Positions 11,089-22,884 of a stretch of DNA of 64,000 nt are shown here, piece by piece; the first letter of the stretch is position 1, and each line of letters opens with the position of its first letter. Source of the DNA: Clytia hemisphaerica (lineage: Eukaryota > Cnidaria > Hydrozoa > Leptothecata > Clytiidae); contig CACVBU010000237.1 of NCBI GenBank assembly GCA_902728285.1, positions 1 through 64,000 of the forward strand, in the 5' to 3' direction. The notes beneath the pieces were generated by a model. It saw nothing but the letters and a program-made list of their open reading frames with translations, had not been told where the DNA came from and ran no database searches. Made by a program: the position numbers and the translations under genes.

Positions 11089-13137
11089 GTAAAGTAGCGA
11101 AAAAAATGGGTAAAAGCATGGTTTGAACCACAGGGATTACTCAGATGGTTTTAAACTAATGTTTTTTTGTTCCTAGAGGGTGCCGTTTATGAATGACAGA
11201 ACGTTTTTGTAAGCGGTTCAGGAGATATTGCGTTACTTACGGGACATTTTGCGTTACGTACGTAAGGGACGATTTTGGGAAAATCTAAATTTTGAAGCTA
11301 TCATTACAGCAACATTATACCATATATATGTGTCATTTTTTATTTTGATTACCTAATCTGGCATAATTTGAAGTAAAATTTTATTCATAATTTACATTCA
11401 TAAGTGGTAGGAATAAGTTTTGGGGCAGAATTTACTGCGGGGTTGAGGTTTGGTGTGCTGCACGTAACAATTCTATTTAATGTGCCTCTGTACTGTATGA
11501 CTTTATGTGAAGTGGTTTAAAGAAATAAGTTGTACTTTTTAATATGTTTATGCATATGGGATAAATGGCTTTAAAAACAATTTAGCTGTGAAAATCATGA
11601 TATTAGTTATCAAATAGGTGATTGGAGACTGTTCTACGTAAATGTCTTGATGTAGCACATAAAATTGCGTGCAAGTCACTGAGAGTTGCTTTTATTTTTT
11701 TGATTTTTTTTGTGTCATGCATGTCTACAATGCTCCTAATTTGAAATGTATTGGTAGACTACTAAGAACTTCTGCATTTTGTCTAAAACACATCATAAGT
11801 GGGAAAAATTATTGGGTTAATTTCCTACCTCTAAAAGAAAGCATCTTCTTCATATTTGCTTTTAGTACGGGACATTTTAAGAAAAAATTGTTTTCACTGT
11901 AGAATCACGTAGAACTGCTACAAATCATGAAACTACTGACCAAAGTGAGTAAGAAAAAAAATCAGACTTCAAAAAAGATTTTTCACCCATTTTCATGTCC
12001 ATTTTTTCGCTACTCTACCAGTAGTAAAAGACTCCCAAGGTTATTGAATTTTTATATTTTTCAATTACAGTAGTATATATCTGGTTGAGACATTTAAATA
12101 TAAGAAAGCCTATTGTGGCAGGCATAGTAAACCTGCTCCACCACATTTCTCAAAGAAAAAATCATGTCTGTCTTTTCCTGTACTTTTTGTACTAAATGAA
12201 ATTAATTTTGAAAGTAAAAATGCATCTCTTATGAGATAACAAATGTTATTGTAAAAATGATAAGACCCTTTCCAGGGAACTGGACCCACATTTTTCAAGT
12301 CAGAATTCATTGCCAATGCAGCAGCGTGATTTGAAAACTTGCTGAAAAGACCTGTAGGTTTGGCGGAAAATAGATTTTTCTAAATGCAAATTTTACTGTA
12401 CACTAGAGTCTACTTCTTACTGAACTTTGCTTCCTGATGATTTGATGGGGCTGAGTCCAGTGAAGTAGTGGTTGGTATGTTTTGCTTGGCTTGTGTATAT
12501 GCAAAGCCTATTAATTTTTTGAATAGCAATGATTGCCTCTCATTGGCATTTAATTTGTGCAAATAGCTAAAGTAGAAGCAAACTCTAATCACATTAAATG
12601 AAGATTACTTTTTAATGAACCTTTTATGATGTATATAAATATTTTGAAATGAAATATCAATTTTAAAAGTCAAAGTGTTCCAGGTTGACCCAAAGCCACT
12701 TAAAATGTTTACTATCAAATGAGAGATTCTTTACTTTTGAAACTGATATACATGGGAAATGAACAGAAAAGTGTAAAGAATTTCTTGTCAAAAGTCCTGG
12801 AAAATTTGGTGAATCTTGTTTGGAAAGTTGGGAAATTTGGGTCAAATGCTAAATTTCTCTTTTCGCATTGTGTCCCTCTGAAAAAATAACCTTATACCAA
12901 ATTCTCCCAGAATTGTTTTGGATAAAAGATAAAACAGCAAAATTCTGTGTAAAAGTACCCAAATAGTATCATGTACTTGCTTGAAGAGTGAGAAATACAC
13001 ACCCCACCCCCAAAGTAGTACCAGGTACTATCTTTTTTGAAATGCAAAAATAGACACATCACCACTTGGCTATGGGTCAGTACCCTCTGTCTGTAGTGTA
13101 CCCCTTGGGTTTTTTACTACTTTTTCGCTACTTTAGA
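11089..13137. mobile_element. GTAGCGA-ended repeat family, possibly two adjacent copies
   Basis: TAAAGTAGCGAAAAA at about 11089-11107 is inverted at about 12000-12016 (TTTTTTCGCTACTCTAC) and again at 13121-13135 (TTTTTCGCTACTTTA). The first pair would define a 0.93 kb element, the outer pair a 2.05 kb one. No convincing coding sequence lies between them; short open frames show no family resemblance. Confidence 0.5.
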
Positions 13138-14708
13138 ATTATATTGATTAAAAGATTTGTTCAAAAAAGGTGAATAAAAGTTTGTTTGAACACTTTCTTA
13201 ATTTCAACACCAGCTACCAAAACTATTTATAGTATTGGCTGGGGGAATGGTCATCATGGGGAAGTCTTTTTATGAAATATGATGGATTTATTACCACTTC
13301 AAGAAAATGAATACGTGGTTTCATTTTTTGTGCAAAAGTTTAATTCTATTCATGTTCATCTATATATATTTCAGTGTGCCTAATTCTTATTGCCTATATT
13401 TAAGATAACATTTGGCTTTTAACAGTTTTCTAAAATTTTGCAATATCTTCTATTAACAGTGAAGGACTCTAAACAATTAACATCTTAAACAGTAGCTATG
13501 ATGTTCAGAATAAAAGAAAATTAAGAAAAAACATGCTTAGCTTTGACGAAAACATTCATCGATTTTTTTATCATTAAAGGCCGTCCTCCATATAATAATC
13601 TCTATTTTTTGGCTAAAATGATAAAAAGGCTTCATTTACCTAGTGAGTTCCCAGAAGCAGCCACTAAATTTGCAAATGTTCTTATTTGGTCGTTGGAAGG
13701 ACTTACCTATAATTATTAAGAAGAACAGTTCCTTGTTTTTGAGAGAATAAATTTTGACTTCAGAACAGTTCCTTTTTCCAGCTTCGAGGTAAAAAAAAGA
13801 ACTTACAGAAAAGGTACAAATTACCAGGCGATTGATTTCTGTGAGTTATCTTTTCTTATCTGCCAGGACTGACAAAATCTTTTAATTAGAATAGATCACT
13901 AATTTCAAGCTTGACATTAAAGGATTTTGAAGAATTCCTTTTCTGGATGCATTCGAGCTCATTTAAATGAATGGGATGGTACAATTTTTTATGATTCCTA
14001 AACATCATGCAATCTTTTTTGCAAGGATTTACTAGCTTCCCTGCTAGTGCTAATCGGCTTTAATATTTTATTAAAAATCAAATTATAAGGTTGACTTTGA
14101 AAAAATTCAAGATTCTGTTAGATGCTGATAAATTTTGTTACTACTTTTTAAGGGGAAAAAGACTACTTAAGAGTTATCCCACCTATCAAAAACACCTTTG
14201 AGACTCCATTAAGAAGAATCCTTGACAAAAAAGATGACCATCCTTCACAAGAAAAGATCTGAAGTCTGCACGCTTTTTTCCTTTATAAAAATATACTCTA
14301 TGATATTCTTATTAAGAATATTTATGGTGAAATTGGCCAAAAAAATAAGAATACGCTAAGAATATCACCATCATGGAGCTCGGAAACTGAACCTTAGAAT
14401 ATCACTTTTAGAGTATTTTAACTGTAAATTGCCAACCATCCCCCACCCCAGTAAGGCTCGATACTTTCACAAAAATGCCACTGTTCGCTTCAGGTATGTA
14501 CTACATGTTAAAAGCTAGGTTGAATTTGGATTCTAACTTAAGAATACCTTAAGAATGTTCTAGAATGATTTTCGCCAAAAAGTTAAGACCATTCATTCTT
14601 ATAAAAAATCGTGTATTTTGAGGTGCTAACCGCTCACTTTTATTTTTAGTTAATGATCATAAAAACATATCTACCGAGATAGCTGGTGAAAAGTAAAGTA
14701 ATACAATA
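13138..14708. other. intergenic sequence upstream of the ten-exon gene
   Basis: AT-rich with several AAGAATA-type short repeats around 14290-14600. No gene recognised. It probably contains the promoter of the gene starting at 14709, but no core element stands out. Confidence 0.35.
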
Positions 14709-17700
14709 ATGGCAGAATCACTTAGAAATGGACAAACGTTTGGTAACTATTTCTTAAACAGTTTATCAGCACTTGTAAAATTAATATTTTTGAATTAAAT
14801 TTCGTGATTTTTATGATTATTTATGATATTTTAGAACACAACAGACAATAATGACGCACTTAATGTGATGCTTGATTTTACTCTGACAACAACGGATAGA
14901 CTATAATGTGATAATCCTTTCACACTCAAACTCATGACATGACTTGACATGACATTGGTTGACTATGACTAAATTTACATACGACTGATTGAACAAACCA
15001 ACGACGCCATGTGACTGACTGTATATCTTATCACATTGTTGTAATTTGAAATTAAAATATAGGTGAGTTCTATTAGATGAATCTTATATAAGTAGTTTTA
15101 ATGTAAAAGAATATGACCAAAGCACCGAAGAATAAAAACATAATACAGGAAAGGAGTAGAAATCAACTTTAAACTAATGGACTTGATTATCTGAAATTTT
15201 TATTCTCAATTTTAGATGATAACGAGGCACACGAGACTTCACCTGGCAAAGACGAAGAAAAAAAGAAGACGGGAAGAGCAAAAAATTTAAACAGTGGTCC
15301 TGTTCTGAAGGTAAACGAAGAGTAGGGAAGATTTAGTGTACAGGAATCTTCAAGAAAAGTCACCATTATCCCTCACTACTAAGATGATAGTTCGGAATTT
15401 ATTTTATGAGTACTTTTGATTACATTCATACATTTCATTAATTATATTTTATTTTTTAGAAATGTAAGTCCTGTCAAAAAGGCTCCCCACCTGGATGCAA
15501 AATGTGTAAGCACTGCTCCACGCCGTTTGACGAAAGGTCAAAAACAGTCAGAGACATGATGCCAAAATACAAGACAAATATAACGACTCAAACAAAGCAA
15601 ACAAGAGCTGATGTAAGAATGACTTCTTTCATGTTTTAACCTAAGTGTTTGTTAGGATATGTCGCTACCTTAATTCAAAAGGGGCCTAAGTCCAGGTACT
15701 CCCCAGTTCAAAAGGGCCTTAGTCCATTTTTATGAAATTTGAAATCTTTGGTTTTTCTCGATGTCTGGCTCATTTGCAATCTTTTGATGTACATAACAAG
15801 TAGTTTTTAAATATGAAAAGGATCATAACTTCATACTGAAGCTCTGATAAAAGTGATGTTTAATTCAAAAGAGGCCTAAGTCCATCAACTTTTTACAAAG
15901 AAGGGCCTAAGTCCATCATATTTTTACAATAAAGGGCCTAAGTCGTCCATCAAAATAAGTTTGTTAAGTTTAAAAGAGGCCTAAGTCAAATTGAGTCCAT
16001 GTATCCTAAAAAGTTTAATTGAGTTTTTCTTTAACTAACTGAGATTGTTTTTTCTCTTTATCTTGAATCTAGGTGTAAGTGGCTTTAATTTGGATTGTCA
16101 TAATTAATTGCAGGTTTTGAACTTTTAAAGGCAGAAATTAACCCTCACACATGTTTCTAATTCATGTTTAATTCAAAAAAAGGCCAAGTCAATTCTGCAA
16201 GATTTACTAAGTTGCACCTGGTACGTACAAAAATATCTATTTTCCAAAAGAATACCTTTTTATTGAAAAAACAAGTTCAAGCTATGGCTTTCAGAAAACA
16301 TTTACTTCAAAGCTTTACCATCAAAAATGGTTTCAGAATAAAGGAAAAACTTTAATTGCTATTTTCTCAAAATGACCAAAATGGACTTAGGCCCCTTTTG
16401 AATTTAGGCTCACAGGAGTTAGGCCCCTTTTGAATTAAGGTAGCGATGTGTACACTCCGTTCGACGAGTTTTTTCTAGTTTTATACGAATTCCTGATTGC
16501 AACACACTCGTAACAGCTAGCTGTGCAGTGGTTCTTCCTATAAAGCTTAAGGATATAGAAATTTGTAAAATCAATATTTCTCATCTCATTGTTTTAATAA
16601 AAAAGCAAACTCAAAAACAAAGACATTTTTAATTGGTCTTGGGAATACTTGCAAAATATGTTTTTGTTGGCATTAAGTAACAAAACCTTTTTTAGTAAGT
16701 AAAGTATTAAGGTTCTTGAAATTCTTTTTGTTTACTTTTATTTTCAGATTTACACCCTGCGACGAGATCACCATCAGGAGGTAGTTTGTCTAACTATCAA
16801 AGAGAACAACGGCAGATACAAGGTGCGCTAAAGTATTTTCTTTAATTTTTAGTTCATTAAACAACAATTTCTCACTGCAAAACCTTTTTAGGGTTGGGTT
16901 TTTGGGCTTTTTTATTTTTCCTGGTGCTCAAAAATCTTACTGACTGAGCCAGCCTTCTTTGTTTATTTTTGTTTAGGTTGATGCTTTGACGACAAAAGGT
17001 TGGGCCTCTTCCTTCTGGAGTCATCACGAAGAAAAAGGTGCTCCAGCTTATTTATTGAAACGTTGCTTGGAGAAAGCCATCACTACAGGTATTTATCATT
17101 TTAAGATTTACTCTCAGTTTTTATGATATTTACAACAATTCTTTTCGTATAATTAATCTTGTTTGTGGTATAAGAATCTTTTTCAGTATTTGATCATTTT
17201 CGTCTTCAAAAATTTTAATTGAAGGTTGGTAACACCATTCATAGTTCGGGATGACACCTTCCAAAAAAGTGAAGAAGGGGGGCGAGATCAGAAATTTTCA
17301 TTAAAAAGGGGTGATAGCAAGGAGGGGTCCTTTAAGAAGGGGGGCCGTTTAAGAAGGGGGGCTTACATATATTGTAGATTATTTTCCAGCACTATTATGA
17401 AATGTGGTCTGCATAATTGGAAAATTTTTCTGTTTGAGTAGTTTGAGTCGTTTGAGTCAACAATAAGCAAGAAAGAAGTTTGTTATTTTTTCTCTTTTTT
17501 CTCTTTTTCTATCTGAAGATATTTTCACATAATATTTGCTTAGCCCAAAACCCTTGAAGGATAGGCATTTTTAAAAGTTGGGGGGATGCCAAGAAGGGGG
17601 ATCAGACCCCTTTCCGCACCATGCCATTTCAAAGCACGTTTTTCTTAATTCTGTTTTTTATTTAGATCCGCCATTAAAAGACAACGAGGTCGAATTTCTA

Positions 17701-19121
17701 GTTCAACTGGACGCTGGTGTTGAAGGTTTTTAACATTCTTTTGTGACATTTACTCTGTAGACCAACTTTTTATGCTTGAAAAATTGAGCAGTTTTAGGAC
17801 TGAAAACTAGTAATTTATAGGTCATATAATTTGTGGTAGAATTTTTTTTAAATTAACAAAATGTCTTTTTATAATTTAGATTCTCAAAATGAAGTTGAGA
17901 AAGAAAATACTGACCCAGTACAATCTAAGACAAGTAAGTTTTTCAATTCATTATAAAACTCGTAATTACAGTAATTCCACAATAGTAAACGACCCACCCT
18001 TTCTCAAATCCCAATGGAGTATGAAACCCATGGCACACAATATCTTAATAAATCGTTTTACCTCATTTAAGATTCTCAAACTATCGCTATGGCAAAAGTA
18101 AATGAGGTAAACTTACAACAGCATCAGCAATCAAAAACAGGTAAATGATATTTTTACTACATGGTATGTTTTTATAATGTTTGAACTACCACGAACTTTC
18201 GACCCATTTAATAATAACTTCATCAAATGTGCTTTTTGTTTTAATTTATTTCAGGATCTCGCAGTGGGCCTGTTTTCATTTTTTTTTGCAAGTTTTATAG
18301 ACCCAAGGACTTAATGCATTTTAATATTTTGCACAAACTTTCAAACGGGTATCTCTCCATATTTTAAAGGCAAACTAATTTTTCATTGAAATGTTTTATT
18401 CAGGTTGTCGTAACAACATCAATAAAAATGCTGCCCAAGAAATTTCAAACACAAGTAAGTCTTGTTATAAATTTGGTACCATCTATTTTGTTTGAGCCGG
18501 CATTTATGAAATTTAATTGCTCCGAACTCAAATTTTTATTGTAATTGCATGTAGCTACATGGTTATATACAAGCTGTACATCTTGCTATATTCTTTTTCG
18601 GGTGATAAAGATGAAATATTTATCGGTGATAAAGATGAAATATTTATCAAAGGTACAACAAATTTCTACTAGTCTTAGATAAAGATTTGCATTAACATAA
18701 CTTTTTTTAAGTTTATAGCAGAATTTTGTAGCGGGATTTCCATTTTTCCATTTTTATTTTTACAGATATCGGTGCATTGCAGCCATTGGATGTGGTAGCT
18801 ACATATTCAGATGATGGCTTCTGGCTCTTTCTTTTCGAAAAGATTGCCACCATCGACGATCCAATAGACGAAAGGCCATCAAAACGTCAAAAACAGAACA
18901 AAGACCAAGAAGCAAATTATATACACGGGTACTGGTTCGAAGAAGTGGAAACAAATACTTATAGAAGGCTTGGGAAAAGAGTTAACGTGAGAGATACTAC
19001 TCTGGTTCGCTTCGGGGTAGATCTCGGAAACATTTTTGTCCTTACAAAACATAATTTAAATAATAAATATTATGCAATCACCGATAAATTAAAAGAGTCT
19101 ATCTTACGAGAGATATCGTAA
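14709..19121 (+). CDS. intact ten-exon gene, 352-aa protein with UPF0547-like zinc cluster, function unknown
   Basis: Exons 14709-14742, 15216-15310, 15460-15612, 16748-16822, 16977-17088, 17666-17725, 17880-17933, 18072-18140, 18404-18454 and 18766-19121 add up to 1,059 nt (353 codons including the stop) with matching phases at every junction. This strongly supports the model. Near residue 45 there is a CKSCQKGSPPGCKMCKHC cluster resembling the small zinc ribbon of UPF0547-type proteins. The middle is basic, then Trp-containing (GWASSFWSHHEEKG). Exons 7-9 encode low-complexity Gln/Asn/Lys linkers; exons 7 and 8 both begin ATTCTCAAA, hinting at exon duplication. The last exon encodes a folded-looking 118-residue domain (DDGFWLFLFEKIATIDD, HGYWFEEVETNTYRRLGK) that I do not recognise. 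There are no frame breaks, unlike most neighbours. It could be a host gene or an accessory gene of a mobile element. Confidence 0.75.
15663..16445. mobile_element. 783-bp MITE inside an intron, ATGT duplication, internal GGCCTAAGTCC repeats
   Basis: Perfect 27-bp inverted ends (15663-15689 and 16419-16445) begin CGCTACCTTAATTCAAAAGG and are flanked by ATGT on both sides (15659-15662, 16446-16449). The motif AAAAGGGGCCTAAGTCCA and close variants recur at least eight times inside, mostly in direct orientation, inverted near the right end. It lies wholly in the intron between exons 3 and 4 of the ten-exon gene. No coding capacity. Confidence 0.85.
17229..17640. repeat. G-run-rich intronic sequence
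   Basis: Repeated AAGAAGGGGGG-type runs (17270-17365, again at 17575-17605) lie in the intron between exons 5 and 6. They look like fragments of an old repeat. No coding meaning seen. Confidence 0.4.
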
Positions 19122-19200
19122 ATCGTAAATGATAATCTTTCGCAAGAAGTTTTCTTTTAGTTTTGAATGGGTTTTATAATATTGATGACGTTCATATTAT

Positions 19201-19848
19201 TGTGACACGGGTATTTTATCTGTGTATGACAAGACTGAATGGTCAGACTCTAATTCTTCCTAAAGTGTCACGCAATTCGAGTTCAAACAGGTAGCTTTCG
19301 CCTGATCTATATATGAAGATATAGAAAGGCCAAGACACAAGAAACTGACAAGATAGATCTCCACTTAGAGATATAAAATAAAAAGTATTATTTTGAATTA
19401 GAACTTGTTACAAAGATGACGATTAGAAAATCAAATAAAACCTACTTAGTATATTAGTCTCTATCTTCCAGACGTGTGGTATATGATAGCGTTATTCCGT
19501 TCAGATATAAGTCATCCGTTCAGACATAAGTCGTCCGATGTGAACTGTAGTTGCGAGATCTTGTTGCGCTTTACTTCACGACCGTTCTCCTTTTCTCCGT
19601 TCTTCTTCTTTCCCTTTCGTTTTCTGTCTCCGGTTCTCTCTCTCCTCTTGTCATGTTTTTGGGTCCTTTTATATCATTTGACTGATATGCAATTTCACAA
19701 TGAATTGTCGTTAGGACCCGGACGGAAGTCGTTTTGTGTCTTATATAACGTCGTTTATGGGGCCTAGCGGAAGTGTCGTTAGCCCCCAAATTGATTTCCT
19801 GTTCTTTAGCAATTAACGTTTCTTATTACATGAAAACGCTTCATCACA
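19201..19848 (-). repeat. 3' LTR of the gypsy element
   Basis: 648 bases matching 29045-29692 with one visible difference (19420). Flanked on its outer side by the TTAT target duplication. Confidence 0.95.
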
Positions 19849-19860
19849 CTCCTCCCAACC
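19849..19860 (-). promoter_or_regulatory. polypurine tract
   Basis: GGTTGGGAGGAG on the minus strand lies directly against the 3' LTR, where plus-strand primers are made. It is purine-rich apart from two T. Confidence 0.75.
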
Positions 19861-20209
19861 ATAGCGTACTGATGTCCTCATCAGTTCAAGTCCACCGTAG
19901 TCGATAAGTCTGTTCAATTCATGTTGGTGGCATCATCATTACACCAATTTTGCCGTAAATTGTTAAAAAATTTATTTATAAAAAAAAACAGAATTTTCTG
20001 TATACAAAATAGTATTAAAATTTCCTATTATTATTACGATTATATATGTTATATAATTTTTTTTTGTTTTGTTTTGTTTTGTTTTATTTTTGTGTTTTGT
20101 TTTGTTTTTCTTTTCTTTTTTTTTTTTCTTTTTCTTTTTTATATGTATTTTTTCCTACACCTAATTATGAAATTCTATATACAAAAAAATATTGATCTTT
20201 GTCAAGCAC
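19861..20209 (-). other. 3' untranslated region of the gypsy element
   Basis: Lies between the last ORF and the PPT. Contains a simple-sequence tract of GTTTT and T runs on the plus strand (about 20060-20140). No gene. Confidence 0.6.
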
Positions 20210-21388
20210 TTATTGATGGCTAGTCATGTTCACATTCTTACATTTCATTAGAGACAGAGTAGTTTTGTCCACATTTGTTGTCTCTACTTCTGACACATCA
20301 ATGAATCCAATTACTGCCTTTTGTTTTATGTTAAATGATTTGGCCAAGGAAGAGGGTACCAAAAAGGTCCATGCCATAAACGTCTGAGGTGAATCGTTTG
20401 CCAGATGGATTTCAATTTGTGTTGTAAATCTGTTTGGTGATTCGTTCAGGTGAAGTAACTTTGATTCGATCGGTCGGTTAGGTGTGTGTTGGTGATGTTG
20501 GTGTGCAAAGAAACTAATAATACTCAACCCACTCAAAGTAAGAATCACCAACAGGACCATATATATCATACTCTTTCGATTGCACTTCAACCCCCAGATT
20601 TGTCTCAGCTTTGAACGAGGGTAGAAATCTTCGTTTTGGGATTTGGGCCATATAGGTTCCATCGAGTCTTCGTCTTCTTTCAGGGTACGTTCTTTCAAGT
20701 TTATGATGATCGCCGCTTTCATTAGGGTGTCCATTCCAATGATCAAGTCTTGTATCAGGTCTGCCACGAGGATCACTGGCATCGTCACGGTCCGTTGACT
20801 GATCTTTATCTTCAGGTTTATTCCTCCGACTACTTCTAGAGGTGAGCCGTCTGCCGAAATTAAACTTTCTTGCTTTAGTACTGGATGTAACATCTGCTCT
20901 TGATTCATCATTTGCATGAGTTTAACGTCTGCGATCGTCTTGGCTGAACCAGTGTCCATGATAGCTTTAACTGAGAATTTGTTTCCCAGAGTGACCAACT
21001 TCTGCATCCCAAAAAATGTTTTACCTTGTTCGCCATTTGGTCGACTTGCTATGGATAACAAGGTTGATTTGTCTTCTGGAGTCATCCGTGTGGTATTATT
21101 GTCTTTTGTCGTTATGAATGTCGGTGTCATTCCGTGAATTTTCTCTGGTTCCGTTACCTTTTCTTCCTGTTTAACTTCTTCGTCTCTTGATCGTTGGTTA
21201 CAGCTTCCAGTGCGTTTCATTAACCATACAATCGCGCCAAGGATGACAAGAATAACCATCCATTTGATCACTCCCGATATTCCACCAATGATGCCGTGAA
21301 AGAAATTTCCAAGCCCTGTTGTCACATCTCGTACCGCTCCTCCAGTCGCCGTTATGACTTCAGAGGCGGCATGTCCAAGGCTATTCAC
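20210..21388 (-). CDS. env-proximal ORF: membrane anchor, second retropepsin-like domain, second membrane helix
   Basis: 392 codons opening at GTG, not ATG; the frame is already open upstream of 21388, so it is the continuation of env after a frame change. Order: Gly/Ala-rich amphipathic segment, transmembrane helix WMVILVILGAIVWLM (about residues 43-57), basic/acidic linker, a retropepsin-like domain (FSVKAIMDTGSAKTIADVKL near residues 136-155; LISADGSPLEVVGG; DLIIGMDTLMKAAIIIN), a second transmembrane helix (YMVLLVILTLSGLSIISFF, near 276-294), and a C-terminal domain of about 95 residues with sequons. Both the DTG-S/A signature and the downstream IIGMD motif are present, so the domain looks complete. 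Pol already encodes a protease. A retropepsin between two membrane helices behind env is not something I know from described gypsy elements. Confidence 0.7.
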   Translation of the reverse strand: MNSLGHAASEVITATGGAVRDVTTGLGNFFHGIIGGISGVIKWMVILVILGAIVWLMKRTGSCNQRSRDEEVKQEEKVTEPEKIHGMTPTFITTKDNNTTRMTPEDKSTLLSIASRPNGEQGKTFFGMQKLVTLGNKFSVKAIMDTGSAKTIADVKLMQMMNQEQMLHPVLKQESLISADGSPLEVVGGINLKIKISQRTVTMPVILVADLIQDLIIGMDTLMKAAIIINLKERTLKEDEDSMEPIWPKSQNEDFYPRSKLRQIWGLKCNRKSMIYMVLLVILTLSGLSIISFFAHQHHQHTPNRPIESKLLHLNESPNRFTTQIEIHLANDSPQTFMAWTFLVPSSLAKSFNIKQKAVIGFIDVSEVETTNVDKTTLSLMKCKNVNMTSHQ

Positions 21389-22884
21389 TATCTTCTCGTC
21401 CAGATCTCCAATTCCGTCGAAAACATCGTGTATCGGATGATGTGACTTCCACTCTCGGCGGTTGCAGCTAAACTCGATCCCAACGCCTTTCCAATACCAA
21501 CTAGTACATTTCCATCTCCGTGTTCTTCTTGTAGAGACTTCAGTTCCTGTAGGGCATCTTTGATGTCTGAGAAGATGCTAACCATAGCGTAGGCTTCCAG
21601 TGTATTAGGCGCTTTAGATAGAAGTCTAGGATCGTATCCTCGTAGTGGTTTGAACTTCACATTCTCCTGCTGGTCGTAAGTATCATCGCTCGGATTACTG
21701 CATTGTATAGTACCGTTTTTCCAAATGAGGTGATACGTTCCATTGTTGTCTCTCAAATACGTCCGTTCAGGTCTTTTTCGACAAGCAATCTTCGTTGGCA
21801 AGTTGACCAATTGTCGGTTGTTTATTTGTAAGAACCGAAGTTGCATGTTTTCGTGGACAAGAACGGGAAAGTGATGGTAACACTCGTTCTGGTATGTGCG
21901 GTTGAAGTAGATGGTGTAGTTCTTTACGGGGTGACATTTTGATATCTCCAGGGCATCACCGGCTACGTGTACTATTGTTCCAGGGTCGTTGTGGATGAAC
22001 TTTGCGGCACCTTTTGGATCTGTTTCCAACAAAAACTGGTGAATGCGAGTTATCTCCGTTTGAAGGAAACAAGATATCTTCCATTCGTTCACCAATCGTC
22101 TTCGTTGTTCAAGCAGTGTTTGGATAATATGCGCTTGAAGGATAGGTGCTGTTATTTCATCTCTTGATTTTGCGCTGTATTCCTTGATTATGTCTGATAG
22201 ATGTTCGACGATGTCTGTTTTGTTTTCACCTATTTCGATGATCAATCCGTTGTCCAGTTGGTACCAATCATCTCCAATTTCTTGTTGGATTGCTCCTCCA
22301 ATATTGAGTGCGGGAACTAGAAAGTAGTCACCAGATCTTCTAGCTTCGTATTCTCCCAACACATGAAAGTCGCGGAAATCATGGTCCGGTTGTTTCCACA
22401 CAATTATTGATGATGCAGTCACATTACACACGCCGTAATTCATTTCGTTAATGGTTCTTTGGTTGTCAATCAGACAAATCTCATCGGTAATGTGTTGTTC
22501 GATTTTCGATTTATTTCCAACAATTTGTCCTAAGTGTTGGTGCATTTGGAATTTGTATGAGACTGTCGAAATTGACGCCAGTCTGATGCATCGGTAATTT
22601 GAGACAGCCCGGCTTTTCCAGTGGTGATTGTTTCTCTTCCTCAACGTGATCTTTTTGGTAAAACCCTTGTAGGGAGTCTCATCAGAATACATGAGAGTTT
22701 TATTCATCATAGCTGCTACACAATCTTCTACTGACAACTTCAGTTTGACCACGCGTGTGCTTTTTCGAAAGCCAGAGAATAGTCCTTTACTGGAACACGT
22801 TCGTATTTCTTTCTCCAGACTACAGAGGGTCATTTCAAACTTCGTTGCTTTAGGGCTGTAGCGGTGGACTCTGACGTTCAACAT
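21388..22884 (-). CDS. env: env-like glycoprotein ectodomain
   Basis: 498 codons overlapping the end of pol by 35 bases in another frame. Cysteines and several N-glycosylation sequons (NVTA, NYTI, NRTY, NGTY, NGTI) suggest a secreted or surface protein. The ORF has no signal peptide of its own; a suitable one sits just upstream in the pol frame. A coiled segment occurs at about residues 230-290. The C-terminal part (IFSDIKDALQELKSLQ then a Gly/Ala-rich helix) leads towards a membrane anchor that lies in a different frame, past this ORF's TAG (21390-21388). The frames change between about 21390 and 21440. The fold class (gB-like class III, F-like or other) cannot be settled by eye. The break leaves this copy without an anchored product as written. 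Confidence 0.7.
   Translation of the reverse strand: MLNVRVHRYSPKATKFEMTLCSLEKEIRTCSSKGLFSGFRKSTRVVKLKLSVEDCVAAMMNKTLMYSDETPYKGFTKKITLRKRNNHHWKSRAVSNYRCIRLASISTVSYKFQMHQHLGQIVGNKSKIEQHITDEICLIDNQRTINEMNYGVCNVTASSIIVWKQPDHDFRDFHVLGEYEARRSGDYFLVPALNIGGAIQQEIGDDWYQLDNGLIIEIGENKTDIVEHLSDIIKEYSAKSRDEITAPILQAHIIQTLLEQRRRLVNEWKISCFLQTEITRIHQFLLETDPKGAAKFIHNDPGTIVHVAGDALEISKCHPVKNYTIYFNRTYQNECYHHFPVLVHENMQLRFLQINNRQLVNLPTKIACRKRPERTYLRDNNGTYHLIWKNGTIQCSNPSDDTYDQQENVKFKPLRGYDPRLLSKAPNTLEAYAMVSIFSDIKDALQELKSLQEEHGDGNVLVGIGKALGSSLAATAESGSHIIRYTMFSTELEIWTRR

Noticed and set aside
19474-19767. 97-aa open frame, repeated identically at 29318-29611
   Set aside because: It lies inside both LTRs, so the duplication is just the LTR repeat; no domain is visible.
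19921-20223. 100-aa Phe/Tyr-rich frame
   Set aside because: Arises from the T-rich simple sequence in the 3' untranslated region of the gypsy element.
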